64,000 nt of DNA from Blastomonas aquatica (lineage in GTDB: Bacteria; Pseudomonadota; Alphaproteobacteria; Sphingomonadales; Sphingomonadaceae): the NCBI RefSeq assembly GCF_014639875.1, contig NZ_BMGD01000003.1, positions 1-64,000 on the forward strand, written 5' to 3'. Below, in pieces: positions 26,992 through 36,605 of this stretch (its first letter is position 1; the number at the start of each line of letters is the position of its first letter). The notes below the pieces were generated by a model. That model had not been told where the DNA came from and made no database searches. It saw only the letters and a list, made by a program, of their open reading frames with translations. The translations under genes were made by a program, and so were the position numbers.

Positions 26992-28861
26992 GACTGCCCT
27001 CGCGCAGCGCGTATCGGATAACGCCGCCGCTGGTGCCGAGGATGCTTTCGGCACCAGCATCGGCAACGAGCGAGTCGGCCTGTATAGCGGCAACGACGTG
27101 CGCGGCTTTTCGCCGGTCACGGCCAACAACATCCGGCTCGAAGGCTTGTACTTCGACCGCCCGGCCTCGTTCACCGACCGGCTTGTGCAAAGCAATGCCG
27201 TGCGTGTCGGCCTGACGGCGCAAAACTATCTGTTCCCCGCGCCCACCGGCATCGTTGATTACAAGATCCGTCCGGCTGGTAATGATTTCGTGGTCAGCAC
27301 GATGCTGGGGCTGAACAGCTGGGGCGGCGGTCGGCTCGAGATCGACACGCAGATCCCGGTGATCAGGGACAAGCTCAGCCTCGTGGCGGGAGTGGCGGGC
27401 TTCGTCGACGAGCTCGCCCCGGGCAACCAGTCGTTCTTCGGCTCCTATGCGCTCGCCGCGCGGTGGAAGCCGGTGGCGGGGGTCGAAGTCATCCCGTTCT
27501 GGAGCCGCATCGACCTGTACAACCGTGAGGCCGCACCGCTGTACACCCCCGAGGGCGCGTTCCTTCCGCCCAGGGTCGAGCGCCGCCGCTTTCCGGGGCC
27601 GGAATGGGCCGACCAGCGCAACACGGTGCAGCATTATGGCGGCCTGACCAAGGCCAGCTTCGGCCAGCAATGGCAGATTGCTGCAGGCTTGTTCCGCTCG
27701 ACATCCGACAGCGCCACCAACTTTGCGCAGAACTTCACCGCGATGCGCGAGGACGGCACCGCTATCCGCCGCGTCACCAGCGACCCGCCGCTATCGCTTG
27801 CCGGAACCAGCGGTGAGCTGCGGATCAGCCGCAGCTTTGCCGATGGTCCGCGCCGCCATACGCTGCACGCGGCTGTGCGGGGTCGCGAGCGGGTCAGCCG
27901 CTATGGCGGCGGTGCGGCGATATCCTTCGACCGTGCGCCGGTCGAACAGCTGCTCGATATCCCTGCGCCGGATTTCAGCTTCGGGCTGCAGACCGATGAG
28001 CAGGTGCGACAGGCGATCGCTGGTATCGCCTATGACGGGCGCTGGCTGGGTGTCGGGGGCTTAAGCGTCGGCCTGCAACACACCTGGTACCGCAAGCGCG
28101 TCGACCGCCCCGCCACCGCGCTCGCCCGGACCGACGATGAGGCATGGCTCCCCAATGTCACTGCCTCTTTCGATGTGACGCCGCGACTGGCCCTGTATGG
28201 CGGCTATACCCGTGGGCTCGAGGAAAGTGGTATTGCGCCCGATAGCGCAGCCAACCGGACCGAGGCTCTGCCTGCAATCCTGACGTCGCAAATCGATGGC
28301 GGGCTGCGGTGGAAGGCACCGGGCGGGATCAGCGTCGTCGCCGGACTGTTCGATGTGCGCAAACCCTATTTTGCGGCGGACGAAGCTAATGTCTTTCGCG
28401 AACTCGGCGATGTGCGGCATCGGGGCGTCGAGCTATCGGCGGCTGGTCCGCTGTTGCCACGGCTGACCGTGGTGGCCGGAGCAGTCCTGATGCAGCCGCG
28501 CGTAACCGGCGAGGGGGTAACCCTGGGCCGGGTCGGGCGGCGTCCGCTGGGTCAGCCCTCGCAGCTGCTGACGCTGGCGACGCAATACGCGCTGCCCGGT
28601 GTCGAGGGGGTTCAGCTCACACTCAATGTCACCCATCGCGGGACCCGCGCCGCAGACACACGCAATCTGGTGACGCTGCCTGCGCGCACGATTGTCGATG
28701 CAGGCGTGCGCTGGCGGCTCGACCTTGGCGACAATCCCGCGCTGCTGCGCGTCCAGTTGCAGAACCTGACCAACGCCTATGATCTGGCACTGGTGGGAAG
28801 CGGCAGCTATCAGGTCAATGCCCCGCGCCAGCTGACGATGTTTCTCACCGTCGATTTCTAG
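26894..28861 (+). CDS. TonB-dependent receptor without a standard TonB-box region
   Basis: About 655 residues. The signal peptide (ASILLTTATLGLTETALAQ) is encoded within the last codons of the permease gene, so the two genes overlap by about 98 bases; ATG 26894 or GTG 26909 may be the start. The plug begins FGTSIGNERVGLYSGNDVRG, with FSPVTANNIRLEGLYFD where other receptors have the I-RG block. The barrel has YGGYTRGLEESG and ends PRQLTMFLTVDF. The long overlap ties its production to the ABC genes. The substrate is unknown. Confidence 0.85.
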   Translation: MTTCSVNDLSTSRFWQTCRASILLTTATLGLTETALAQRVSDNAAAGAEDAFGTSIGNERVGLYSGNDVRGFSPVTANNIRLEGLYFDRPASFTDRLVQSNAVRVGLTAQNYLFPAPTGIVDYKIRPAGNDFVVSTMLGLNSWGGGRLEIDTQIPVIRDKLSLVAGVAGFVDELAPGNQSFFGSYALAARWKPVAGVEVIPFWSRIDLYNREAAPLYTPEGAFLPPRVERRRFPGPEWADQRNTVQHYGGLTKASFGQQWQIAAGLFRSTSDSATNFAQNFTAMREDGTAIRRVTSDPPLSLAGTSGELRISRSFADGPRRHTLHAAVRGRERVSRYGGGAAISFDRAPVEQLLDIPAPDFSFGLQTDEQVRQAIAGIAYDGRWLGVGGLSVGLQHTWYRKRVDRPATALARTDDEAWLPNVTASFDVTPRLALYGGYTRGLEESGIAPDSAANRTEALPAILTSQIDGGLRWKAPGGISVVAGLFDVRKPYFAADEANVFRELGDVRHRGVELSAAGPLLPRLTVVAGAVLMQPRVTGEGVTLGRVGRRPLGQPSQLLTLATQYALPGVEGVQLTLNVTHRGTRAADTRNLVTLPARTIVDAGVRWRLDLGDNPALLRVQLQNLTNAYDLALVGSGSYQVNAPRQLTMFLTVDF

Positions 28862-28920
28862 CGTGTAAAACCGCATCGCATCGCGACGGGCCCGAAGGAC
28901 CGAGTTTCACGCGGAATACT

Positions 28921-29961
28921 CTAGTCTGGCGGGCAGGGGAGAAAACGGGGGAGCGCTATGTCCGGGTGAAGCTGGAGATGGATTACCTGCCCCGCGGCCA
29001 GCTCTGCCGGGCGGGTTTGAATTGCGAATTCTTCTGCATCGCGCGCAACCGCGACGACTGTCTCGCGCCCGAACCTGCGCGCTGAAAGGACCGTGACCGG
29101 CATCCCCTCATCTGCCAGGATGACATCTTTCGGGCGGACGATCAGCAAGGCATTGCCATCGGTCTGTCCGGGCGCGGGCAGGACGCCGAAAGGCGTGTCT
29201 GCGAACTGATCCTTGATGTGCGCCGGAAGACAGATTGCCTCGCCAAGCAGTTGCGCGGCGGTCAGCGATACCGGATTGTCGTAGCACTCGGAAGGGGCGC
29301 CGGTTTGCAGGACCCGGCCGTCCGCCATCAAGATCAGGTCATCGGCAATCGTCATGGCCTCTTCCGGATCGTGCGTAACCACCAGCACCGTAGTGCCGAC
29401 ATCGCGCAGGTCGGCCATGAGCGCCTGCCGGATCGTGGCCCGCAAATGGCCATCCAGATTGGAGAACGGTTCGTCCAGCAGCAGCAGAACGGGTTTACGC
29501 GCCAGCGCCCGTGCGATGGCAACCCTCTGCTGCTCACCGCCCGACAAGGTGTGCGGCCATTCGGCTGCCAGATGCCCGATATGAAACCGCGCGAGCAATT
29601 CCTGCACCAACGCATTGCGCGCGTCAGGTTTGAGCGACTGAATGCCAAACCCCACGTTATCGCGCACATTCAGGTGCGGAAACAATGCATTGTCCTGAAA
29701 CACCAGCCCGATGCCGCGCTGCTCCGGCGCGACCAGCACGCCGGGAGCCGAGACGACATCGTGATGGATGGTGATACTGCCGCCATCAACCGGTTCGAGC
29801 CCGGCAATCATCCGCAGGATCGTGCTTTTGCCGCAACCCGATGGACCCAGCAGGCAGGTGATCCGCCCGGGATGCAAGGCAAAGCCGGCCTTTTTGACCA
29901 CCTCGCGCGCAGCGTAACGGCGCGAGACATCTCGCAACATCAGAATCGGTTCAATATTCAC
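28921..29961 (-). CDS. fbpC: Ferric-iron ABC importer ATPase
   Basis: A 346-residue ATPase of the Fe3+/polyamine/molybdate importer class: Walker A LLGPSGCGKST, Q-loop GLVFQDNALFPHLNVRDNV, signature LSGGEQQRVAIARAL, Walker B LLLLDEPFSNLD and VVTHDPEEAM. The last ~110 residues are a TOBE-like regulatory domain (LLIVRPKDVILADEGMPV). It lies nine bases after the permease gene and completes the fbpA-fbpB-fbpC order. Confidence 0.92.
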   Translation of the reverse strand: MNIEPILMLRDVSRRYAAREVVKKAGFALHPGRITCLLGPSGCGKSTILRMIAGLEPVDGGSITIHHDVVSAPGVLVAPEQRGIGLVFQDNALFPHLNVRDNVGFGIQSLKPDARNALVQELLARFHIGHLAAEWPHTLSGGEQQRVAIARALARKPVLLLLDEPFSNLDGHLRATIRQALMADLRDVGTTVLVVTHDPEEAMTIADDLILMADGRVLQTGAPSECYDNPVSLTAAQLLGEAICLPAHIKDQFADTPFGVLPAPGQTDGNALLIVRPKDVILADEGMPVTVLSARRFGRETVVAVARDAEEFAIQTRPAELAAGQVIHLQLHPDIALPRFLPCPPD

Positions 29962-29970
29962 AGGCCGTTC

Positions 29971-31500
29971 TTAGGTGCCGGGTCGTGCCAGCGCAATTCG
30001 TCGTGTCAGCCAGATCACGGTTGGCAGCGACAATGCCAGGATGAGCAAGGAGGGCGGTCCAGCCTGGCTCAAGCGCTCATCGATCGCGAAATTGTTGGCG
30101 AGCACGGCCAGTGTATCGAAATTGAACGGGCGCAGGATCAATGTCGCCGGTAGCTCCTTGAGGATGTCCACAAACACGATCAGGCCTGCAGTGAGCATAG
30201 CGCCGCGCGCAACCGGCAGATCGACCGCGATTGACGCTGCGGTTTCAGTCCGTCCAAGCGTGCGCGCTGCAAAGATCATCGAGGGAGTAACCCTGGCAAG
30301 CCCGGCGTCGATAGGTTCGAGCGCAGCCGCCATCAACCGCGCGGAATAGGCCAGCAACAGCAGGACGATCGCAACCGCTGCCCCCGAGCCGGGGGTAATC
30401 GTCCAGATCACACCGGCGGGCGCAAGCAGACCGATGGCCATCACGGCACCCGGGGTTGCATAGCCAAGGCTGGCAAGCCTTGCGACGAAGGGCAGCCGCC
30501 GGGTACCCAGCGCCAGCATCGTCGCCAGCAATACCGTCAATGCAGCACCGGCTGCGCCAAGCAACGCGCTGTTCTGCATCGCGTGCGCCAACCGGCCCCA
30601 GTCGGGCGAGCTGGCGCCCAGGTTCCAGATCAGCCATCCAATCGGCAGCAGCAGCCCGGCCGTCAGCAGACAGCTGCAATAGAAAGTCGCCAGCCAGCCG
30701 GCAGCATGGCCAAGCGGTTGTATCTCGATTTCGCGCCAGCGGCTGCGCCCGGTTTCATGCGACCGGCCTTTGCGGGAGGCGCGTTCGAGCCACATCAGAA
30801 CAGCCGCGGTGGCAAGCAGCGGCAGCGCAAAACGCGCCGCACTTACCGTCGATCCATAGACTGACCATGCGCGCACGATGCCTGTGGTCAGCGTCTGCAC
30901 GCTCAGGAACTGGACTGCGCCATAGTCGGCAAGCACTTCCATCACTGCCAGTGCCACACCGGCGACCAAAGCCGGCCTCGCCATGGGCAACGCCACCCGC
31001 CACAGCGTCTGACGCCCCCTGCAGCCCAGCATTGCGGCAGCTTCGAGCACATTGACCGACTGGTTGATAAAGGCGCTGCGCATCGCAAGGTACACATAGG
31101 GATAGAACGCTGCCGAAAGCACAAACGCTGCTCCGCCTGTGCTGCGCATCGAAAATCCGGGGTCGAAGCCCAAAGCATCACGAAAGTAGGTGCGCAATGG
31201 CCCGGCCACATCGAACAGATCGGCATAGCTGTATGCAAGCGCAAAAGCCGGGACGGCCAGCGGCAGTGCCAGCGACCAGGCAAAGAATTGCCGGCCGGGG
31301 AAGCGGTGCATAGCCACGAGCCAGGCCGCGATCGTTCCGGTGATGGCGGTCAATACCCCCACGACCAGAGCAAGGCCTGCAGACGTCATGGCATAGCGCG
31401 CGATATCGCGCCCGGCGATGTCAGCGGTATCCTGCCCCAGCGCCGCGATCGCCACGCCCGCCAAAGGCAGCATCACGATGAAACCGGCAAACGCCGCCAT
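29971..31500 (-). CDS. fbpB: Ferric-iron ABC importer permease
   Basis: A 509-residue inner-membrane permease made of two fused halves, as in FbpB/HitB. Each half has an EAA loop for ATPase contact: VLEAAAMLGCRGRQTLWRV in the first and RTLGRTETAASIAVDLPVAR in the second. Around eleven hydrophobic helices are visible. ATG 31500 is the only usual start before the upstream lipoprotein gene ends, though the ribosome site is weak. It imports Fe3+ delivered by the binding protein. Confidence 0.92.
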   Translation of the reverse strand: MAAFAGFIVMLPLAGVAIAALGQDTADIAGRDIARYAMTSAGLALVVGVLTAITGTIAAWLVAMHRFPGRQFFAWSLALPLAVPAFALAYSYADLFDVAGPLRTYFRDALGFDPGFSMRSTGGAAFVLSAAFYPYVYLAMRSAFINQSVNVLEAAAMLGCRGRQTLWRVALPMARPALVAGVALAVMEVLADYGAVQFLSVQTLTTGIVRAWSVYGSTVSAARFALPLLATAAVLMWLERASRKGRSHETGRSRWREIEIQPLGHAAGWLATFYCSCLLTAGLLLPIGWLIWNLGASSPDWGRLAHAMQNSALLGAAGAALTVLLATMLALGTRRLPFVARLASLGYATPGAVMAIGLLAPAGVIWTITPGSGAAVAIVLLLLAYSARLMAAALEPIDAGLARVTPSMIFAARTLGRTETAASIAVDLPVARGAMLTAGLIVFVDILKELPATLILRPFNFDTLAVLANNFAIDERLSQAGPPSLLILALSLPTVIWLTRRIALARPGT

Positions 31501-31556
31501 TCCCGAAAGAGGAGACAGCGTCAGCCGTTTTGTCGGGTTCAGTACTCCAGCGGTAC

Positions 31557-32597
31557 TCAGCGCCAGCTCGCTGCGCTCATCATCGACTGCGCTTCAGGTT
31601 GCCGCGCGGCGAACGCTGCCACACCCATCGGATGCGGCGTGAAGTTCGAATAGCCATCGACCGGAGGCGGTGCCTCGACGTCGCTTGACGCGGGATATTC
31701 GTTGTTGTTGGCAGCAATGTGCTTTTGCGAATCAGCAGAGGCGAAGAACTCGAGCAATTTGATCGCGTTGGCACGGTTGGGAGCGTGTCTGGCTACACCG
31801 CCGCCCGAAATGTTGATGTGCGTACCCTGACCATCGAGACTGGGAAAGCCGAGCGCGACCTTCTGAGTCACGGCCTTGTCATCTGCATCATCACCGCTGG
31901 CCATGCGGATGTAGTAATAGCTGTTGGTCAGTGCCACCTCGCAGACACCGGCGCCGACGGCGCGGATCTGATCGCGGTCGCCGCCTTCAGGCGGGCGCGC
32001 CATGTTGGCGACGATACCACGCACCCATTGGGTGGCGCGCTCGGGGCCCCATGCCTCGGCCAGAGCGCCGACCAGCGAAAGGTTGTAGACGCTGTCGGAG
32101 GAGCGCACGCAGATTTTGCCCTTGAAGCGAGGTCCTGCAAGCTTGGCATAATCGTCGATCTCGGCAGGCTTGACCTTGGCGGTGTCGTAAGCGACGACGC
32201 GCGCGCGGCGCATGAAACCGTACCATTGCCCCCCAGGATCACGAAGATTGGCCGGAATGCGATCGGTCAAGGTGGCCGATTCGACCGGTTGGAACAGGTC
32301 TGCCTGCTGCGCTCGCCACAGGGCTCCGGCATCGGCAGCGATGAACAGATCGGCCGGGCTGTTGGCACCTTCGCTGGTCATGCGGGCGACCAGCTCGTCC
32401 GGCTTGCCCTCCATCAGGTTGATCTTGATCCCGGTTTCGCGGGTAAAGCGGTCATACAAAGCCTGATCACTGTCATAATGGCGGGCAGTGTAGAGGTTGA
32501 CGACCTGTTCGCCGTCCCCGGCGTTGCTGCTTTCTCCGCTACAGCCAGCAAGAGCCGCAACCGCGGCCAGAACAGTAAAACCCAGATAGACGCGCAA
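31557..32597 (-). CDS. fbpA: Ferric-iron binding lipoprotein
   Basis: A 346-residue substrate-binding protein that captures Fe3+ in the periplasm. It starts at TTG 32597 with AAGGA seven bases upstream. It has a short signal peptide ending in the lipobox AALAGC, so it is membrane-anchored. Family marks are VVNLYTARHYDSDQALYDRF, the opening strand of FbpA/AfuA, and LTNSYYYIRMAS, with the Tyr pair that coordinates iron. It is first in the fbpABC operon and divergent from the FecA-like receptor across a Fur-like palindrome. Confidence 0.92.
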   Translation of the reverse strand: MRVYLGFTVLAAVAALAGCSGESSNAGDGEQVVNLYTARHYDSDQALYDRFTRETGIKINLMEGKPDELVARMTSEGANSPADLFIAADAGALWRAQQADLFQPVESATLTDRIPANLRDPGGQWYGFMRRARVVAYDTAKVKPAEIDDYAKLAGPRFKGKICVRSSDSVYNLSLVGALAEAWGPERATQWVRGIVANMARPPEGGDRDQIRAVGAGVCEVALTNSYYYIRMASGDDADDKAVTQKVALGFPSLDGQGTHINISGGGVARHAPNRANAIKLLEFFASADSQKHIAANNNEYPASSDVEAPPPVDGYSNFTPHPMGVAAFAARQPEAQSMMSAASWR

Positions 32598-32684
32598 TGC
32601 CGTTTCCTTCTGATTGTCAGCCCGCCGCGCGCGGCGCGCCGGAACTGTCCTGTGGCTATGCGATGACACCGCTGAAGGCAAGTC

Positions 32685-32699
32685 TGCGAATGATTCTTA
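32685..32699. promoter_or_regulatory. Fur-box-like 7-1-7 palindrome
   Basis: TGCGAATGATTCTTA (reverse strand TAAGAATCATTCGCA) agrees at 13 of 15 positions, counting the free central base, with the inverted repeat TGAGAAT-n-ATTCTCA, a common Fur-site form. It sits between divergent fbpA (start 32597) and the FecA-like receptor (start 32766), where one regulator could shut both when iron is plentiful. Confidence 0.6.
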
Positions 32700-32765
32700 A
32701 TGCGTCTTGCGACTGTGTCTTATCTGCATTATGGGCCAGCCATAAAGTGAGAGGGACAGTTCATA

Positions 32766-35009
32766 ATGCGTTTTCTTAGCGGAATCAGTTTTTCAGCTCT
32801 GGTGGCAGTCATCGCAACGCCGGCAGTCGCCAGCGAAGCAGAGGCAGGTCAAAACCCGGCGCTCGATCTGATCACCGTGACCGCATCGCGCCAAGGCACC
32901 TTGGATATCGGTGGTTCCGTACAGCGGCTCGAAATCGAGGATCTTGAAACTTTTGCTTATGGTGATGTGAACCGCATCCTGCGCCAGATACCCGGCGTGT
33001 TCCTTCAGGAAGAAGACGGCTTCGGGCTTCGGCCCAACATCGGCATCCGCGGCTCAGGAACCGATCGCAGCGCCCGCGTGACCATCATGGAAGATGGCAT
33101 TCTCAAGGCTCCTGCTCCCTACTCGGCACCCGCAATCTACTATTTCCCCCGGATGGCGCGGATTTACGGCATCGAGGTGGCCAAGGGCCCCGCCGCGATC
33201 AAGTATGGCCCAGCGACCGTAGGCGGGGCGATCAATTTCTTTGCGACCCCGATCCCCGATGTCGACGCCGGTGAAGTGGCGGCCAGCTTTACTGCGCTGG
33301 CCGGCAATTATGGCGGTCAGCGGCTTCATGGCTGGGTTGGCGGCTGGTCTGGCCTGGCGTCAGGCATTGAAATGGGTGCCTTTGCTGAGGGCGTCTACGA
33401 GCATTCCAACGGCTTCAAAACGATCGATATCGGCGGTGACACCGGCTTCGAGATTGTCGATACCACGCTGCGCTTTGGGCTGCGTACCACCGACCGGCGT
33501 CACTCGCTGGAATTCAAGTTTCAGCGGAACAACGAACGCAGCGATGAAACCTATCTGGGGATCACGCTGGCCGATTTCGCGGTCGATCCGAACCGGCGCT
33601 ATAATGCCAGCCAGCGTGATGTGATGAACGTTGCGCATGAGACCTTCCAGCTGACTCATTCGAGCAAGATCGGTTCCGATGTGACGCTGACCACCATCGC
33701 CTATCGCACCGATACGGCGCGATCGTGGTACAAGCTGAACGATGTCCGCAATGCAGCCAATACCGGCTGGAGCAGCCTTGCCGACGTGCTCGCCAATCCG
33801 ACCGCCAATCCGTTGCAATTTGCCGATCTTGTCGGAGCCGAAGGCTTTACCGGGCGCCCCGGCGCGCTGCGGGTTCGCAACAACAACCGCGTGTATCAAT
33901 CCACGGGCATCCAGTCGGTGATCAGCGGCAATTTCGACACTGGTCCGTTGCGCCACGCGCTGGAGGTTTCGGCGCGTTATCACGAAGACTCCGAGGACCG
34001 TTTTCAGCAGGATGATCGCTACCAGATCGTCAACGGCCGTATGGTGCTGACCACGCCCGGTGCTCCGGGCAGCCAGGATAACCGCATCGGCGATGCCAAG
34101 GCCTGGGCGTTCTTCGTCCGCGATACCATCGATTTCGGGGCGATCACCCTGGTGCCTGGCCTGCGGTACGAAACCATCGATCTGCGCCAGACGCGCTTTG
34201 CGTTGGGTGACAGTGTGCGCGCAATACCGACAGCGGTCGCCGAGCGCAATGTCGACGTGTTCATCCCCGGCGTTTCGGCGGTGTGGCGGCTTGGCGATGA
34301 TCTGCGCTTGATCGCAGGCGCGCACCGCGGGTTCGCATCGCCCACGCCGGGCTCGGACGTCAGCATCGAGACATCGTGGAACTATGAAGCGGGACTGAAG
34401 TTCGGCCGTGGCCCAGTGCGGATGGAGGTCATCGGGTTCTTCAACGATTATTCCAACCTCGTCGGGTCGTGCACCGCTTCGACCGGGGGCAACTGCGACA
34501 TCGGGGAGCAGTTCGAAGGCGGCAAGGTCGACGTCAAGGGCGTCGAAGTACTCGCCGGAACAACCTTCGGCAACTCCGCAGACGGCGGCATCTCGGTGCC
34601 TGTGGCGTTGGTGTACACGTTTACCGATGCCCGCTTCCAATCGAACTTCGTCAGCGGTTACGAACCCTGGGGTGCGGTATCGATCGATGACCGGCTGCCT
34701 TATCAGCCGAAGCATCAGCTGACATTGAATGCCGGCATCGAAACCGGGCGTGCCAGGTTCAACGCGACGATGAACTGGGTCAGCCGTGCACGTGCAACCG
34801 CAGGGCAGGGGGCGATCGCAGCAAATGACCGCATCGATGCGCGCACTGTGGTCGATGTATCGGCCGAGTTCGACCTGCTCGAGAACCTGTCGCTGTTTGG
34901 CAGTGTCCAAAACGTGTTCGACGAAACTTACAACGCAGGCTTCTCACCCTCCGGAGCACGTCCAGGCGCACCGCGGCTGTGGCTTGTGGGCCTGCGTTCA
35001 CGGATCTGA
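32766..35009 (+). CDS. TonB-dependent receptor, ferric citrate (FecA) type
   Basis: A 747-residue outer-membrane receptor. Signal peptide (FSALVAVIATPAVAS), TonB-box-like DLITVTASRQG, and a plug with LRQIPGVFLQEEDGFGLRPN, IGIRGSGTDRSARVTIMEDG and PRMARIYGIEVAKGPAAIKY, the arrangement of FecA-like proteins. The barrel ends RLWLVGLRSRI. No FecR-type anti-sigma signalling extension is present, since the N-terminus goes directly from the signal to the TonB box. The divergent ferric importer suggests it supplies Fe3+, perhaps as citrate, to FbpA. Confidence 0.9.
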   Translation: MRFLSGISFSALVAVIATPAVASEAEAGQNPALDLITVTASRQGTLDIGGSVQRLEIEDLETFAYGDVNRILRQIPGVFLQEEDGFGLRPNIGIRGSGTDRSARVTIMEDGILKAPAPYSAPAIYYFPRMARIYGIEVAKGPAAIKYGPATVGGAINFFATPIPDVDAGEVAASFTALAGNYGGQRLHGWVGGWSGLASGIEMGAFAEGVYEHSNGFKTIDIGGDTGFEIVDTTLRFGLRTTDRRHSLEFKFQRNNERSDETYLGITLADFAVDPNRRYNASQRDVMNVAHETFQLTHSSKIGSDVTLTTIAYRTDTARSWYKLNDVRNAANTGWSSLADVLANPTANPLQFADLVGAEGFTGRPGALRVRNNNRVYQSTGIQSVISGNFDTGPLRHALEVSARYHEDSEDRFQQDDRYQIVNGRMVLTTPGAPGSQDNRIGDAKAWAFFVRDTIDFGAITLVPGLRYETIDLRQTRFALGDSVRAIPTAVAERNVDVFIPGVSAVWRLGDDLRLIAGAHRGFASPTPGSDVSIETSWNYEAGLKFGRGPVRMEVIGFFNDYSNLVGSCTASTGGNCDIGEQFEGGKVDVKGVEVLAGTTFGNSADGGISVPVALVYTFTDARFQSNFVSGYEPWGAVSIDDRLPYQPKHQLTLNAGIETGRARFNATMNWVSRARATAGQGAIAANDRIDARTVVDVSAEFDLLENLSLFGSVQNVFDETYNAGFSPSGARPGAPRLWLVGLRSRI

Positions 35010-35087
35010 TGCCGCAAAGGGCGGGCTGGAGAAGAAAATGTCGGCTTCTTTTGACCGAAGGCGGCCGGGCTAAAACTACGCCGACTC

Positions 35088-35876
35088 TCAGAACTCCTTG
35101 ATCAGCCGGGCGCCGGCGCGCGGACGCCAGGGTTCGCCGCTATGGCGAGCCGCCCCAAGCCCCGCTTGCAAACTCAGGCCTCGCGCGAGGTGAAATTGTG
35201 CCTGTGGCATCACCAGCGTGAAATCATCGCCACCGCGCCGCGTATTGATCTCCACCCCCAGATGTGACTGGGGAGTGAGGCTGTAGAATGTCGTATGGTT
35301 GACAATCAGGTTTCGGTTGCTGGGTCCGGAGAAGGTCACGTCACCGAACCCGACCATGCTCAGCGTGCTCCAGCGATCATCGAACCGGAAGCCGGCAATG
35401 TAGACCAGCGTGCTTTCCCAACGCCGGTCGCCCCTGTTGTACAAACCCAGATATTGTATCCCGTGAATCCCGCGCCCGCCTGCAAAAGTTCCGATCGTGC
35501 CTTGCAGGCCCATTTTGTAATCGGTCACGGAAAGCCCTTCGATTGGCAGTTCGAGTTCAATTGCTAACCCATCTGCCACGGCATATTCGATCTCCGGTGC
35601 CCATTCGACCGCCCGGTCCGGCCCTGAAAGGTTTTGTTGCACGAGCGTATTGATTTCCAGTTCGCCGCGTTTGGCTCCAAGCGGTCGGACCATGTCGAAC
35701 ACCAACGGTTCGGGCACATTTGGAATGTCCTGGGCGATGACGGGTGCGGTCATGCCTATCGCCGACCCCAGCATTGCAGCCCATCGACCATAGCGATGGA
35801 GATGGGCTATGGCAGGTTTCGTGATTGTCCCGGATAGGAAGGACAGTGTTCGCAGGGGGCTTGGTGGTGTTTTCAT
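35088..35876 (-). CDS. Predicted outer-membrane beta-barrel protein, unknown function
   Basis: A 262-residue exported protein; the hydrophobic segment MLGSAIGMTAPVIAQD gives a cleavage site, but about 33 residues precede it, so a later start (M35) is possible. The mature part is rich in alternating-residue strands (ELEINTLVQQNLSG, LAIELELPIEGLSV, FTLVMPQAQFHLARGLSLQA) and ends RAGARLIKEF, consistent with a small barrel. It is divergent from a two-component system 54 bases away and is a likely target of it. I do not recognise a named family. Confidence 0.65.
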   Translation of the reverse strand: MKTPPSPLRTLSFLSGTITKPAIAHLHRYGRWAAMLGSAIGMTAPVIAQDIPNVPEPLVFDMVRPLGAKRGELEINTLVQQNLSGPDRAVEWAPEIEYAVADGLAIELELPIEGLSVTDYKMGLQGTIGTFAGGRGIHGIQYLGLYNRGDRRWESTLVYIAGFRFDDRWSTLSMVGFGDVTFSGPSNRNLIVNHTTFYSLTPQSHLGVEINTRRGGDDFTLVMPQAQFHLARGLSLQAGLGAARHSGEPWRPRAGARLIKEF

Positions 35877-35930
35877 GCGGGCGCGGTTGCCAGAATCCCG
35901 CTTACCGTTGCCTTACAGGGAGAGCCTGAT

Positions 35931-36605
35931 TTGCGATTGCTGATGGTGGAGGATCATGACGAACTCGCGGCGCTGGTGCATGCACGGTTGTCCGTGGCCG
36001 GCTTCACCGCCGATCGTTTTGGCACCCAAGAGCTTGGGCGACTGGCATTGGATGCGGGGTCATATGATGCGCTGATACTCGATCTTGGACTACCCGACGG
36101 TGACGGGCTCGAGCTGCTGCAATGGCTGCGATCGCGCGGAAGTACAATTCCGGTCCTCGTCCTGACGGCGCGGTCGGCCATTGCCGACAGGGTGACCGGC
36201 TTGGCAGCAGGTGCCGATGATTACCTCGTAAAACCGTTCTCAGCCGATGAACTCATTGCGCGGATCGAAGCGTTGTTGAGGCGCAGCAGCGCGAAATACG
36301 ATGCCACGCTGCAATGCGGTGCCATCGCCTGGGACCGTCGCACGCGGTCCGCGCACATCGACGGCCACCCTTTGGCTATGACACCGCGAGAGACGGAACT
36401 GATGGAGCTGCTGATTACCGATGCTGGCAAAGTGGTGCGGAAATCGAAGATTGAGACGTGCTTTTTCGGCTTGGGCGAAGATTTTTCGTCGAATGCGGTA
36501 GAAGTTTCCATCCACCGGCTGCGCAGACGCCTTGAGGTTGCCAATGCTGGCGTTGAGATCGTGACAATGCGGGGGCTGGGCTATCTGTTGAGAGTTGCCA
36601 CATGA
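35931..36605 (+). CDS. OmpR-family response regulator (QseB/PmrA-like)
   Basis: A 224-residue regulator starting at TTG 35931 with GGGAGAG just upstream. The receiver domain has the acidic pocket VEDHD, the phospho-acceptor Asp in ALILDLGLPDGDG, Thr in VLVLTARS and Lys in DDYLVKPF. The C-terminal winged helix ends SSNAVEVSIHRLRRRLE and GLGYLLR. It overlaps the kinase gene by four bases. The genes it controls are not evident beyond the adjacent divergent outer-membrane gene. Confidence 0.92.
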   Translation: MRLLMVEDHDELAALVHARLSVAGFTADRFGTQELGRLALDAGSYDALILDLGLPDGDGLELLQWLRSRGSTIPVLVLTARSAIADRVTGLAAGADDYLVKPFSADELIARIEALLRRSSAKYDATLQCGAIAWDRRTRSAHIDGHPLAMTPRETELMELLITDAGKVVRKSKIETCFFGLGEDFSSNAVEVSIHRLRRRLEVANAGVEIVTMRGLGYLLRVAT

